From the NCBI GenBank assembly GCA_031366005.1, contig JANLZB010000039.1, positions 1 through 25,326 of the forward strand: 25,326 nucleotides of DNA, in the 5' to 3' direction. The first letter of the stretch is position 1, and each line of letters opens with the position of its first letter. The notes under the pieces are model-generated. The model did not search any database. It saw nothing but the letters and a program-made list of their open reading frames with translations, and was not told the DNA's origin. Positions 6,799-15,750 of the stretch are shown here, in pieces. The stretch comes from JANLUX01 sp031366005. GTDB taxonomy: Bacteria; Bacteroidota; Bacteroidia; AKYH767-A; OLB10. A program made the translations under genes and the position numbers.

Positions 6799-9710
6799 TT
6801 TAAAGCATCATAAAACACCTGCATAATATTGGTGCGGATGTTGGCTTTGGCAAGTTTGTTATTTTCTGCTGAGGGATACACACGATTGGAAAGAAAAATA
6901 TAGAGAAGATTGTTTTGCGGATCAACCCAAGCACATGTGCCTGTGAAACCTGTATGACCGAATGTTTTTGATGATGCATCTTTGGCTGTGGGTCCGTTTT
7001 TACTCGCATCAGGTTCAGGTTTATCAAAAATAATTCCTCTCCTGTTTTCAGTATTTGGAATTGCAGTGCTTGTGAAAAGATCCACTGTTTCTTTTTTCAG
7101 TAATCGTTTGCCTCCATACTCGCCACCATTTAATAACATCTGCATGATAACTGCAAGGCCTTGTGCATTGCTGAATACTCCCGCATTGCCTGCAACTCCG
7201 CCAAGCATAGCTGCAGCTGGATCATGTACATAACCATGAACCAACTGATGACGAAAGACAGTATCATTTTCAGTTGGGATGATAGATGCTTTATCAAATT
7301 TTGAAAGTGGATGGTATAAAGTTCTGCTAAGGCCTAATGGTTTGTAAAAATTTTCTTCCACATATTCATCCAGTTTAGTTCCTGTTATTTTTTCAATAAT
7401 ATGTTGCATGATGATCATGCCTAAATCAGAATACACATACTTGCCGGGATTTTCCAATGGTGATTGAATTATTGTTTTCCAGATGGTATCAGCATAATCA
7501 CAACGGAGCCATAAACTATCAGCCACCTGCAAAGTATATAAGCTGTCTTTTATTTTATGATAAAGTGAATCGTTTACAATACCATTCACAACAGTGTTTT
7601 TAAAAAACGGAATCCACGCTTTCAAACCCGCCTGGTGAGCAAGCATATCAATCAATACAATATCTTTCTTATTGGATTTTTTTAATTCAGGAAGATATTT
7701 TGAAATTTTTGCATGCAGATCAATCTTATGTTTATCATATAATAACATTGTTGCAAGTGCTGTTCCTGCAATTTTACTTACTGAGGCAATATCATAAAGG
7801 TCGGTATTTTTTACAGGCACAGAATCCTGGTAAGTATGAAAACCAAAAGAATGGTTATAAAATACTTTTCCATCTTTAGCAGCCAACACCTGGCATCCTG
7901 GAAATATGGTATCTTTAATTGCTTGCTGAACAATGCTGTCAATTTTATTTAATGCAGCGTGATTCGCATTCACCTCCTCAGGCAATGTAAACTTTAAACG
8001 ATTGATAATTGCAACCTGCTCTCCCCTACCCTGTTTAAAATCTGTAGATGGAGAAACCGGTAAATGTCCCTGCGTTTGTATAACACCGAATAAAGATTGT
8101 GCAGTTAAATATTGAGGGAGATAAGTATCCTCGTATGAAATAGTTAATGCATCATAATCACCAAGCCTGGTAAATTTCCCGAGCACATAACTATTTCCAA
8201 AAACACAACAAATTGATTCTTTAATCTGAGAGAGTTTCTGCACCATATTAAACATACCCGTATGAATATTAAAATTACGACCTGCATTAGTGCTCAGGTT
8301 ATGTATGCTTACAATTACATGATCATATTTTTTCAGCAGATTAAAAAGTGTGTCAACAACAAAATCATTTGCATCATTATCCATACTGTAACAATCAACT
8401 CTTGCATACTGTTGCAGTGTTTGCTGAAAAAGATTATTTGTAGAATCATTAATCACTAAAGAAGCAATGGATTCATTTTTCTTTAATTGCAAAGGCAAAA
8501 GATTATTTTTATTGATAAGTGTGGTAACGGATTGTTCATACATCCGGTAATTAATCCAGGCTGCATTATCAGTATGGAGATCATTATAAAGATTATTGAT
8601 ATCAACCCATTGAAAATTATTTAAACCGGCAAAATATTTAGCCATTAAAATCTTGTGTACTTTATTATCAATATCGTTTTGTTTCAGTTCGCATTCCTGT
8701 ATGGCGTGATGAATGGCTTCCACGGCTCTTGGAATATTTTCGCTGTAAAGCAACACATCATTTCCTGCTTTTAAAGCAAGTACTTCTGACTGACCTGGAA
8801 GATTATTCAATAAAAAACCTTTCATGTTTAATGCATCAGTAAACACCAATCCTTCAAAACCAAGTTGATGTTGTAAAAGATCTGTAGTGATGTGATGTGA
8901 TAATGTAGAAGGGACGGCAGCCGAATCTAATGCAGGAATAAATAAATGTGCAACCATCACACTTGCCACGTGTTGATTAATGAGTGCTTTGAAAGGATAC
9001 AATTCTACGCTATCAATCTCTGCTGAATTCTGTGTGATAACAGGCAAGGTAAAATGTGAATCGCTGTCAGCATTTCCGTGACCGGGAAAATGTTTGGCGC
9101 ATGCAAGCACATGCTCACTTTGCATTCCATTCATATACATCAAACCCATGCGCGCAACCTGTTGTTTGTCTTCACCAAATGAACGGCTGTTGATTACAGG
9201 ATTTAACGGGTTATTATTGATGTCAACCACAGGCGCGAAATTGATATGGATGCCAATGCGTTTACACTCACGCCCTATTTCATTTCCCATCCAATAAGCT
9301 GCGCTGTCATTTCCTGTAGCTCCTAAAGTCATCTGACGTGGAAAACGAATGGTGCTGTCCAACCTCATGCTTAATCCCCATTCTCCATCAATGCCAATCA
9401 TTAAAGGAATTTTTGCGCATTGCTGATATTGGTTAGTTAGAAGTGATTGTCTTACGGGGCCTCCCTGAAAAAAAATTAATCCACCGATATGATACTTCTC
9501 AATGAGATTGAGAATAAAATTAACATGTGCACTATCACGGTTTGAATAAGCATCTACCATAAAAAGCTGACCAATTTTTTCTTCATAAGTCATTGTTTTA
9601 AGAACTGAATCAGCCCATAACCGAGCAGCAGGAGTTTTAAAAACAGGTTGCGCTTCAGTGGTTAACTGACACAATAAAAAACCGAAAACGAATAAGAAAC
9701 GATTGAGCAT
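6795..9710 (-). CDS. NagZ-type GH3 beta-N-acetylhexosaminidase fused to a beta-lactamase-like serine hydrolase
   Basis: 971 residues in two enzymes. Residues 1-21 are a signal peptide ending TEA-QP. Residues ~30-355 are a GH3 N-terminal barrel of NagZ type: KHFPGHG (206-212) with DSH (217-219) supplying the Asp-His acid/base loop, and Asp292 in VFTDALNMKG as nucleophile. Residues ~390-560 are a diverged GH3 C-terminal-like domain. Residues ~590-971 are a class C beta-lactamase/PBP4-like hydrolase with SVSK (Ser643, Lys646), YSD (760-762, in the YxN position) and HTG (919-921). The fusion is known in Bacteroidota. Together the domains suggest turnover of peptidoglycan fragments in the periplasm: GlcNAc release plus peptide or ester hydrolysis. 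All key residues are present, so both halves are probably active. True beta-lactamase activity is not implied. The stop lies in repeat copy 2. Confidence 0.9.
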   Translation of the reverse strand: MLNRFLFVFGFLLCQLTTEAQPVFKTPAARLWADSVLKTMTYEEKIGQLFMVDAYSNRDSAHVNFILNLIEKYHIGGLIFFQGGPVRQSLLTNQYQQCAKIPLMIGIDGEWGLSMRLDSTIRFPRQMTLGATGNDSAAYWMGNEIGRECKRIGIHINFAPVVDINNNPLNPVINSRSFGEDKQQVARMGLMYMNGMQSEHVLACAKHFPGHGNADSDSHFTLPVITQNSAEIDSVELYPFKALINQHVASVMVAHLFIPALDSAAVPSTLSHHITTDLLQHQLGFEGLVFTDALNMKGFLLNNLPGQSEVLALKAGNDVLLYSENIPRAVEAIHHAIQECELKQNDIDNKVHKILMAKYFAGLNNFQWVDINNLYNDLHTDNAAWINYRMYEQSVTTLINKNNLLPLQLKKNESIASLVINDSTNNLFQQTLQQYARVDCYSMDNDANDFVVDTLFNLLKKYDHVIVSIHNLSTNAGRNFNIHTGMFNMVQKLSQIKESICCVFGNSYVLGKFTRLGDYDALTISYEDTYLPQYLTAQSLFGVIQTQGHLPVSPSTDFKQGRGEQVAIINRLKFTLPEEVNANHAALNKIDSIVQQAIKDTIFPGCQVLAAKDGKVFYNHSFGFHTYQDSVPVKNTDLYDIASVSKIAGTALATMLLYDKHKIDLHAKISKYLPELKKSNKKDIVLIDMLAHQAGLKAWIPFFKNTVVNGIVNDSLYHKIKDSLYTLQVADSLWLRCDYADTIWKTIIQSPLENPGKYVYSDLGMIIMQHIIEKITGTKLDEYVEENFYKPLGLSRTLYHPLSKFDKASIIPTENDTVFRHQLVHGYVHDPAAAMLGGVAGNAGVFSNAQGLAVIMQMLLNGGEYGGKRLLKKETVDLFTSTAIPNTENRRGIIFDKPEPDASKNGPTAKDASSKTFGHTGFTGTCAWVDPQNNLLYIFLSNRVYPSAENNKLAKANIRTNIMQVFYDALK

Positions 9711-9820
9711 TACTTCACTTTTAACAAGTTACAATACTACAATATTGAATAACGATGGCTATATAAAATAGTCTTTAACAAATGAAAGTTTTACTCATCA
9801 TTTTGTTAATTGATTCCAAT

Positions 9821-9854
9821 AAAAAAAGCTGCTCTCCTGAGTGGAGAACAGCTT
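9821..9854 (-). terminator. Intrinsic terminator of the 807-residue T9SS gene
   Basis: AAGCTGCTCTCC (9826-9837) pairs with GGAGAACAGCTT (9843-9854), 11 of 12 positions, around a 5-nt loop. The seven-A run at 9821-9827 is a T run when read on the minus strand, so it terminates the minus-strand gene ending at 9883. Confidence 0.8.
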
Positions 9855-9882
9855 TAATAAAATTTAAAATGTTGACTAAACT

Positions 9883-12306
9883 TTAGTCTTTAATGAATTT
9901 AACTGTGCGTGATCCTTCGTTAGTTTTAACATTAACCATATAAGAACCTGCAGCAAGTGATTTTACATTTACTGATGTTTTATTCAAACCTTGTGTTGCA
10001 CCTATAGTGTTGCTTTGAACCGTGCGGCCAATGTTATCGGTAACAGAAATCACAGCATTGCTGCTCACAGCATTTGTAAATTCTATATTCAGGATGTCTT
10101 TAGCAGGAGAAGGATATGCTGTAAGTGAAACATTTTTGCCGGGAATATTTTCATTAACACCAATACCGGTTTGTCTTGTAATTAATAAACAGAACTCACC
10201 ATCAGAAAGTGCTCCATTAAAATTAAATCCATCAATCATGATATAATAAACAGTGCCTGCTACAGTAGTGAAGTTTGAAAATCCTGCCTCATAAGTAGTT
10301 CCACCCGGTGCAATGTCTTCATTACAGGAATCAGGAATAAGATTTCCGCAAACTCCGTGATAAATTACCATCTGCGCATCACCATCATTAATATAATTTG
10401 TTACACCTGCACAGTTAGCAGTTTCTATACGATAAGCTAAGCCATCTCCAGTAAAAGTAAACCACAATGTATTGTCAAGCTTCAACGAGTCAGCTGCTGA
10501 GCCGCTTCCATCAGGTTCACCAAAACAAGTATAACCTGTTGCAGGATCTAATGCACTGTGTGTTGCATTGGTATTATCAAAAATACCGGCATTCATCTGA
10601 ACTCCTGGTAAACCACCGAAAGAAGAATTGATATCAACAGCTCCAGGACATTCATCATTAACCACAGTTGGTGTACATAAAGGATCTCCCTGCGCCAATA
10701 GATGAACCATAATAGAGGTTCCGGTAGTTGTACACGCTGTATCTAAAGTTAAATCCTGTAAAAATACCGGAGTACCTGTAGCCGTAGCATTACCAAAAAC
10801 TACCGGAGTCCAGTAATAAGTTCCCGGAGGAAGAAATGTGGAGTCATTGATAAAATAGTGCGAGCTAACAGCAGGAGCAGGACTTGTAAATGTGTAAGAA
10901 GTAATAAATGAAGAATCATTTAAAGGATCATTTGTTGCGTTTAAATCTGCGCTGCTAATTACCCAACTAATGCCATAATAATTACCCACGGTAGGTGTAA
11001 CTGCTCCTGAAGAAGATACAAAAAGAGTATCATTAAAACAGATATTAGTATCATTTTGAGCAACAACGCCAGGTGTAATTGTGGTATCTCCACAGAAAAC
11101 AGGAGGTAAATGCGTAATTTTTAAACAATACTGACCATTTGATAATGCTCCATTAAAATTAAAACCGTCAACCATAAGATAATATACCGTACCGGGAGAT
11201 GTAGTAATAGTAAATCCTGCAGGATACTCTGTTGATGTGGCATTAGGTCCATCTTCATTGCAGGCAACTGGGACAAGGTTTCCGCAACTTCCCGTGTACA
11301 AAGCAAATTGCGTGTCACCGTTATCAATATAATTACTTACTCCTGCGCAGTTACCCGATTCAATAAAATATATCTGACCATCACCTGTAAATGTAAACCA
11401 TAGCGTATTTTCTAAGGAAGGTGCACTGGCTGATCCATCAGGTTCGCCAAAACATTCAAAGCCAACAGTTGGATCCTGAGAACTGGTAGTTGCTGAATCG
11501 TTATCATAAGGCCCTGATACAACTTCTGCTCCTATAACGCCTCCTAAACTGCTGCTGATATCTATTGCATCGGGGCATTCATCATTAAATACAGTTGCTG
11601 AACCAGTCTCTTCTGTAAGCATTATGTTATCCAGTAATAATATATATTGATCATTTGCATTATGATGAAATGCAATCCAAATATTTTGTCCACCAAAAAT
11701 TACAGAATCAAACATGATCGTTTGTGATGTCCAAGCAGTATCAAGCGAAGCATCATTGTCGGCTACACTATATAATGGAGGATTGGTAAAGTTACCGGGT
11801 GAGCCACCCGTAGTGGTAGATAAAACTTCGTATCCGTCTTTAAAATTGGGATCTAAATCCTTTACCCGCCACGTTAGCTTTGCTCCACCGGAAGGAATAG
11901 TGACCGGGCCTAAAATAAGCCAATTATCAGCCATTCCGGGAGATGAGAACCAGGATGTTGCTGCATAAAAATAACCCGTATCCAAATCTCCTTGAGACGA
12001 ATCAATATCCATAGGATCTGTAGAAGAATAAACTCCCCATGAATTTTCAGGAATTGAATTCACATTAGGATCCAGCAAATCCACATCTTGTGTATCAATA
12101 ATAAATGTTGCAGCATTAGCAGCATTTACAAAATAACCCGGTAAAGGAATCCAAAAGATAGTATCGCCTGAGGCCTGGCTTTGAATGGGAGCAATCAACT
12201 TTTGATGGATTGATGCAGTTCGCATATTTTGCGAACGTAATAGCTGAGAAAAGGAACTTCCCTTTACTAACAGCAAGATAATTAACAATAGTGTAGATTT
12301 TTTCAT
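9883..12306 (-). CDS. Large secreted protein: MAM/choice-of-anchor-like domain, duplicated Cys-containing domain, T9SS type A signal
   Basis: 807 residues. Residues 1-20 are a signal peptide (MKKSTLLLIILLLVKGSSFS, cut before Gln). Residues ~50-235 resemble a cleaved-adhesin/choice-of-anchor J (MAM-like) sandwich, with ADNWLILGPVTIPSGGAKLT and GGQNIWIAFHHNANDQYILL. Residues ~241-400 and ~552-705 are a duplicated module: NDECPDAIDI/NDECPGAVDI, CFGEPDGS, LENTLWFTFTGDG/LDNTLWFTFTGDG, NCAGV, CGNLVP/CGNLIP, CNED, then VYYLMVDGFNFNGALS. Between them lies a PKD/Ig-like segment. Residues ~727-807 (TAYPSPAKDILNIEF ... AAGSYMVNV ... KFIKD) are a T9SS type A sorting domain. A likely surface adhesin or binding protein; no protease or glycosidase motif is visible. 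It has its own promoter and terminator, so is monocistronic. Confidence 0.8.
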   Translation of the reverse strand: MKKSTLLLIILLLVKGSSFSQLLRSQNMRTASIHQKLIAPIQSQASGDTIFWIPLPGYFVNAANAATFIIDTQDVDLLDPNVNSIPENSWGVYSSTDPMDIDSSQGDLDTGYFYAATSWFSSPGMADNWLILGPVTIPSGGAKLTWRVKDLDPNFKDGYEVLSTTTGGSPGNFTNPPLYSVADNDASLDTAWTSQTIMFDSVIFGGQNIWIAFHHNANDQYILLLDNIMLTEETGSATVFNDECPDAIDISSSLGGVIGAEVVSGPYDNDSATTSSQDPTVGFECFGEPDGSASAPSLENTLWFTFTGDGQIYFIESGNCAGVSNYIDNGDTQFALYTGSCGNLVPVACNEDGPNATSTEYPAGFTITTSPGTVYYLMVDGFNFNGALSNGQYCLKITHLPPVFCGDTTITPGVVAQNDTNICFNDTLFVSSSGAVTPTVGNYYGISWVISSADLNATNDPLNDSSFITSYTFTSPAPAVSSHYFINDSTFLPPGTYYWTPVVFGNATATGTPVFLQDLTLDTACTTTGTSIMVHLLAQGDPLCTPTVVNDECPGAVDINSSFGGLPGVQMNAGIFDNTNATHSALDPATGYTCFGEPDGSGSAADSLKLDNTLWFTFTGDGLAYRIETANCAGVTNYINDGDAQMVIYHGVCGNLIPDSCNEDIAPGGTTYEAGFSNFTTVAGTVYYIMIDGFNFNGALSDGEFCLLITRQTGIGVNENIPGKNVSLTAYPSPAKDILNIEFTNAVSSNAVISVTDNIGRTVQSNTIGATQGLNKTSVNVKSLAAGSYMVNVKTNEGSRTVKFIKD

Positions 12307-12383
12307 AATTTATTTATTTGATTTTTGAATGGTAATTAACAAGTGGAAGAAGATAATTAATTAGCGTAAATTATATGCCAGCA

Positions 12384-12419
12384 CAAATTTATTTTATTCT
12401 GTGGATAAATATCCCAAAA
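12384..12419 (-). promoter_or_regulatory. Promoter of the 807-residue T9SS gene
   Basis: On the minus strand, TTTTG (complement of 12415-12419) and TAAATTTG (complement of 12384-12391) are 23 nt apart, close to the Bacteroidota primary-sigma consensus. It would give a leader of ~70 nt. The 280-bp gap also separates this gene from the divergent lipoprotein gene, for which only a weak TAGTTTCG (12560-12567) is seen. Confidence 0.5.
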
Positions 12420-12586
12420 TATTTTTTCGCTTTAATAATTTAAATCCTAATGGAAAACTTTTTTTTAAATTTATGTTGCAGCCAATATCAATAGAGTTAC
12501 TAACAACGAACGGTTAAAATTTAGCTTATTAAGATCAGAATTAGTCCTTTCTTCTATTGTAGTTTCGACCAAAATTAAATCCAGAA

Positions 12587-13465
12587 ATGAAAAAACTAAT
12601 ATTAAAAAGCGCTGTTGGAATTACGATATTAATTTCAATGATAACGGGCTGTGGTCCTGATTATAAAATGGAAGTTGAACGCATGATGCACGAGCGTGAT
12701 AGTTTAATGTCCGTTTATGATGCAAAAGATTCCGCTATTACCGGTTACATGAATGATATCAATGAAATTCAGGCAAGCCTTGATAGTCTGACATTGCAGG
12801 AAGAAATTCTTCAACGCAACACAACAAATGATCCTGAAGCTAGTAAGGATGTAAAAGTAAAAGCTAAGGAACAGATCGAGGCAATTCGTCAGGTTATTGA
12901 GAACAATAAAAAGAAACTTGCCGAATTACAAAGCCGTTTAAAAAAGAACAGTGCTAAAATGGCTCAACTGGAAAAAATGGTAGAATCACTCAACCAGCAA
13001 CTTGTAATGAGAGATTCAAGCATAGTTACACTTAATGCACAGATAGTTTCATTAAATGAAAATATCAGCACCATGCAAACGCAAATGGACACTATGCGCC
13101 AGGAAGATCAGCGCAAGGCAACTGTTATAACAGATAAAATAAATAAACTTAATACAGCTTATTATACTGTTGGCACTTACAAAGAATTGCGCGATAAAAA
13201 AGTGTTATCCAAGCAAGGTGGTTTTTTAGGAATTGGAAAACAAAAACAAATGGTGCCTGATTTCAGCCAGGATGCTTTTACTCAGATTGATGTTACATCA
13301 ACAAAAACAATTACATTGAATGGTAAGAATGCTAAAGTGATAAGTACACATCCTAACGGTTCATACCGTATTCAAAAAGAAAATAAAACTGTTAAGAGCA
13401 TTGAGATAACAGATCCTGAAAAATTCTGGAAAGCTTCAAAATATTTAGTAGTTGTTACTGAGTAG
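12587..13465 (+). CDS. Coiled-coil lipoprotein (Cbp1-like family of Bacteroidota)
   Basis: 292 residues. A lipoprotein signal peptide ends SMITG-C with Cys22 as the acylated residue. Residues ~27-190 are a long coiled coil with heptad Leu/Ile/Met spacing and high Lys/Glu/Gln (for example NNKKKLAELQSRLKKNSAKM, then LNEN, MQTQMDTMRQ). The C-terminal ~100 residues form a compact domain: YYTVGTYKELRDKKVLSKQG, GFLGIGKQKQ, PDFSQDAFTQID, THPNGSYRI, and DPEKFWKASKYLVVV at the end. From memory this layout matches Bacteroidota lipoproteins annotated as Cbp1-family collagen-binding adhesins; I could not check this, and binding activity should not be assumed. Monocistronic, with a terminator directly after it. 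Confidence 0.7.
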   Translation: MKKLILKSAVGITILISMITGCGPDYKMEVERMMHERDSLMSVYDAKDSAITGYMNDINEIQASLDSLTLQEEILQRNTTNDPEASKDVKVKAKEQIEAIRQVIENNKKKLAELQSRLKKNSAKMAQLEKMVESLNQQLVMRDSSIVTLNAQIVSLNENISTMQTQMDTMRQEDQRKATVITDKINKLNTAYYTVGTYKELRDKKVLSKQGGFLGIGKQKQMVPDFSQDAFTQIDVTSTKTITLNGKNAKVISTHPNGSYRIQKENKTVKSIEITDPEKFWKASKYLVVVTE

Positions 13466-13487
13466 TAATTGGATTTTTAGGTGAATG

Positions 13488-13514
13488 AAAGCCGGGGGAA
13501 TTTTCTCCGGCTTT
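13488..13514 (+). terminator. Intrinsic terminator of the lipoprotein gene
   Basis: AAAGCCGG (13488-13495) pairs with CCGGCTTT (13507-13514), extendable by G-U pairs, followed by TTATTTTT. It lies 22 nt after the stop and 17 nt before the end of the convergent purC. There is no T run on the opposite strand, so it acts for the plus strand. Confidence 0.75.
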
Positions 13515-13531
13515 TTATTTTTCAAAAAAAA

Positions 13532-14512
13532 TTAAATGCCAGCTAATAGAGGTTTTAAACTTCTCAAAACATTTTCTTCAATACGTTGGTAGATATTTTG
13601 AGCGCTTATCCGTTGAAAAGTATTTCCTGTTATTTTTTCATAAAGCTCAATATAACGCTCACTCACCTCGTTTATAAAATCATCAGTGAATTCAGGAATT
13701 TGCTGACCTTCCAAGCCCTGAAAATTATTTCTAATCAGCCATTGGCGCAAAAATTCTTTTGAAAGCTGCCGTTGAGGTTCTCCCCTGCTCTGCCTTTCTT
13801 CATAACCTTCTACATAAAAATATCTTGATGAGTCAGGAGTATGAATTTCATCAATTAAAAAAATCTTATCGTTCGCATTCCCAAATTCATACTTTGTATC
13901 TACAAGAATTAATCCTTTATCAATAGCCATTCTGCTTCCTCTTTCATATAAAGCACGCGTATATTTTTCCATCTTCTCATATTCCTTTTCAGGGACTATG
14001 TTTTGTGCTATAATTTCTTCCCGCGAAATATCAGTATCATGTCCCTTATCACTTTTTGTAGTGGGTGTGATGATGGGTTCGGGAAATTTATCATTCTCAC
14101 GCATTCCATCGGGCATGGTCACTCCGCAAATAGTTCTTAATCCTGATTTATATTCTCTCCATGCATGACCAGTCAGGTAGCCCCTGATAACCATTTCAAC
14201 TTTATACGGTTTACACAAAACACCAACAGTTACATTGGGATCAGGTACATCAATAACCCAATTCTGACAAATGTCTTTTGTTGATTCTAAAAAGTATGCT
14301 GCCAGCTGATTGAGCACCTGTCCTTTATAAGGAATAGGCTTGGGCATTACTACATCAAATGCAGAAATCCTGTCGCTCACTACCATCACCATCAACTTTC
14401 CATCAATGATATATACATCGCGAACTTTTCCATGGTAAACGGCTGTTTGTTTTGGAAAGATAAATTGAGTTTCAGTGATACAGTTTTCAATCGGAAGCAC
14501 GTTATCGTTCAT
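13532..14512 (-). CDS. purC: Phosphoribosylaminoimidazole-succinocarboxamide (SAICAR) synthase
   Basis: 326 residues. Catalyses ATP-dependent joining of CAIR and aspartate in purine synthesis. Visible motifs: YHGKVRDVYII (nucleotide-binding start), VVSDRISAFDVVMPKPIPYK, the signature VIRGYLTGHAWREYKSG, TTKSDKGHDTDIS, and LILVDTKYEFG. The protein is the long form (~300 residues, as in yeast and many Bacteroidota), not the ~240-residue E. coli form; the extra length is mainly in the C-terminal half after FLIDEIHTPDSSRYF. No other pur genes are adjacent. A TATCTTTG box is on the minus strand at 14552-14559, 40 nt upstream of the start. Confidence 0.95.
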   Translation of the reverse strand: MNDNVLPIENCITETQFIFPKQTAVYHGKVRDVYIIDGKLMVMVVSDRISAFDVVMPKPIPYKGQVLNQLAAYFLESTKDICQNWVIDVPDPNVTVGVLCKPYKVEMVIRGYLTGHAWREYKSGLRTICGVTMPDGMRENDKFPEPIITPTTKSDKGHDTDISREEIIAQNIVPEKEYEKMEKYTRALYERGSRMAIDKGLILVDTKYEFGNANDKIFLIDEIHTPDSSRYFYVEGYEERQSRGEPQRQLSKEFLRQWLIRNNFQGLEGQQIPEFTDDFINEVSERYIELYEKITGNTFQRISAQNIYQRIEENVLRSLKPLLAGI

Positions 14513-14551
14513 AATTAAAGATTTAATTTAACTGAAAAACTTCAAGCAGAA

Positions 14552-14559
14552 CAAAGATA
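14552..14559 (-). promoter_or_regulatory. Putative -7 box of purC
   Basis: TATCTTTG on the minus strand, an exact TAnnTTTG match and the same octamer as at bshA and the 4956 promoter. It lies 40 nt before the start codon. The -33 region is only T-rich. Confidence 0.45.
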
Positions 14560-14602
14560 ATTTTAAATCAAACGGACTTAAAAAAGATATTAACAGGTTA
14601 TT

Positions 14603-15562
14603 TTATTTCTTCGTTTCACTATCGTGTTTACCATACGCATGAATAATATCACGTACCAGGCGATGTCTCACCACATCACTTTCATCCAGGTGAATAAAGT
14701 CAATTCCTTTAATAGATTTTAATAACTTGATGGATTGTATTAATCCGGAAGGCTGATTGCGCGGAAGATCAATTTGCGTGACATCACCGGTCACAATAAA
14801 TTTTGCAGAAGGGCCCATACGTGTCAGAAACATTTTTAACTGACTTTCTGTTGCATTCTGCGCCTCATCTAAAATCACATAAGCATGATCCAGTGTTCTG
14901 CCACGCATGAAAGCAAGTGGGGCCACTTCAATAATTCCATTTTCAATATAGGATTGTAATTTTTCACCAGGAATCATATCATATAAAGCATCATATAACG
15001 GACGTAGGTATGGATCAATTTTTTCTTTCATATCACCAGGAAGAAAACCGAGATTTTCTCCGGCTTCCACAGCAGGACGTGTCAATATAATTCTTCTGAT
15101 TGCTTTATTCTTCAAGGCACGAACCGCCAGTGCCACGGCAGTATATGTTTTACCGGTACCTGCAGGTCCTATTGCAAATACAATATCATTATGTTCAGTA
15201 GATTCAACAAGCTTTTGTTGGTTGGCAGTTTTTGCTTTAACAATTAATCCATTCGGGCCATGCAGTAAAACTTCTTTCGCTCCTTCCACATTTTTGTTGA
15301 CTTCAATTGTGTTTCCATTAAGGAGATGTTCCACATCATGTGCATTTAATTTTCCGTGATCCTGAAAATAAGCAACCAGCCGGTTAATCTTTTCCATTAA
15401 AAGACTTATTTGGGACTCATCGCCTAAAATTTTTATTTCGTTGCCACGGGAAACAATTTTTAAAGCAGGAAATTTTTTTCTTAGTAGTTCGAGATTTGCA
15501 TCGTTGACACCGTAAAAATCAACAGCATTTGCAAATTCAATTGGAATAATGATTTCTTTCAA
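14603..15562 (-). CDS. PhoH-family ATPase
   Basis: 319 residues. An N-terminal RNA-binding-like region (~1-90, including ILGDESQISLLMEKINRLV) precedes the PhoH ATPase domain with Walker A GPAGTGKT (132-139) and Walker B VILDEAQN (229-236). RPAVEAGENLGFLPGDMKEK and TGDVTQIDLPRNQPSGL are characteristic. Length matches bacterial PhoH/YbeZ. PhoH proteins are associated with ribosome and RNA metabolism, usually beside ybeY, which is not adjacent here. A TAACTTTG box lies at 15592-15599 on the minus strand, 29 nt before the start. Confidence 0.92.
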   Translation of the reverse strand: MKEIIIPIEFANAVDFYGVNDANLELLRKKFPALKIVSRGNEIKILGDESQISLLMEKINRLVAYFQDHGKLNAHDVEHLLNGNTIEVNKNVEGAKEVLLHGPNGLIVKAKTANQQKLVESTEHNDIVFAIGPAGTGKTYTAVALAVRALKNKAIRRIILTRPAVEAGENLGFLPGDMKEKIDPYLRPLYDALYDMIPGEKLQSYIENGIIEVAPLAFMRGRTLDHAYVILDEAQNATESQLKMFLTRMGPSAKFIVTGDVTQIDLPRNQPSGLIQSIKLLKSIKGIDFIHLDESDVVRHRLVRDIIHAYGKHDSETKK

Positions 15563-15591
15563 ATTGTTTAGAATTTATTTTGTTTTACGAT

Positions 15592-15599
15592 CAAAGTTA
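15592..15599 (-). promoter_or_regulatory. Putative -7 box of the phoH-family gene
   Basis: TAACTTTG on the minus strand, a TAnnTTTG match. It sits in the 188-bp divergent gap shared with thyA; no strong -33 element is seen. Confidence 0.4.
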
Positions 15600-15729
15600 A
15601 AAATAGTTTATTATTCGTTCATTAAATGTTAGCTGATCAATTTTTATTCCGAAATTTTATTCTGGTAAAACAGAAAAATAAAATTTCTCATATTTGTTAT
15701 CAACACCATAGATTACTTTTTTTAATACC

Positions 15730-15737
15730 TACTTTTG
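15730..15737 (+). promoter_or_regulatory. Putative -7 box of thyA
   Basis: TACTTTTG, a TAnnTTTG match, ends 13 nt before the thyA ATG. The nearest TTTG (15693-15696) is 33 nt away, longer than the usual spacing, so only the -7 element is supported. Confidence 0.4.
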
Positions 15738-15750
15738 CTTCTTATTTATC

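Noticed and set aside
8262..8459. Plus-strand 65-residue Ile-rich frame
   Set aside because: Antisense to the GH3/serine hydrolase coding sequence, with no start context or motif.
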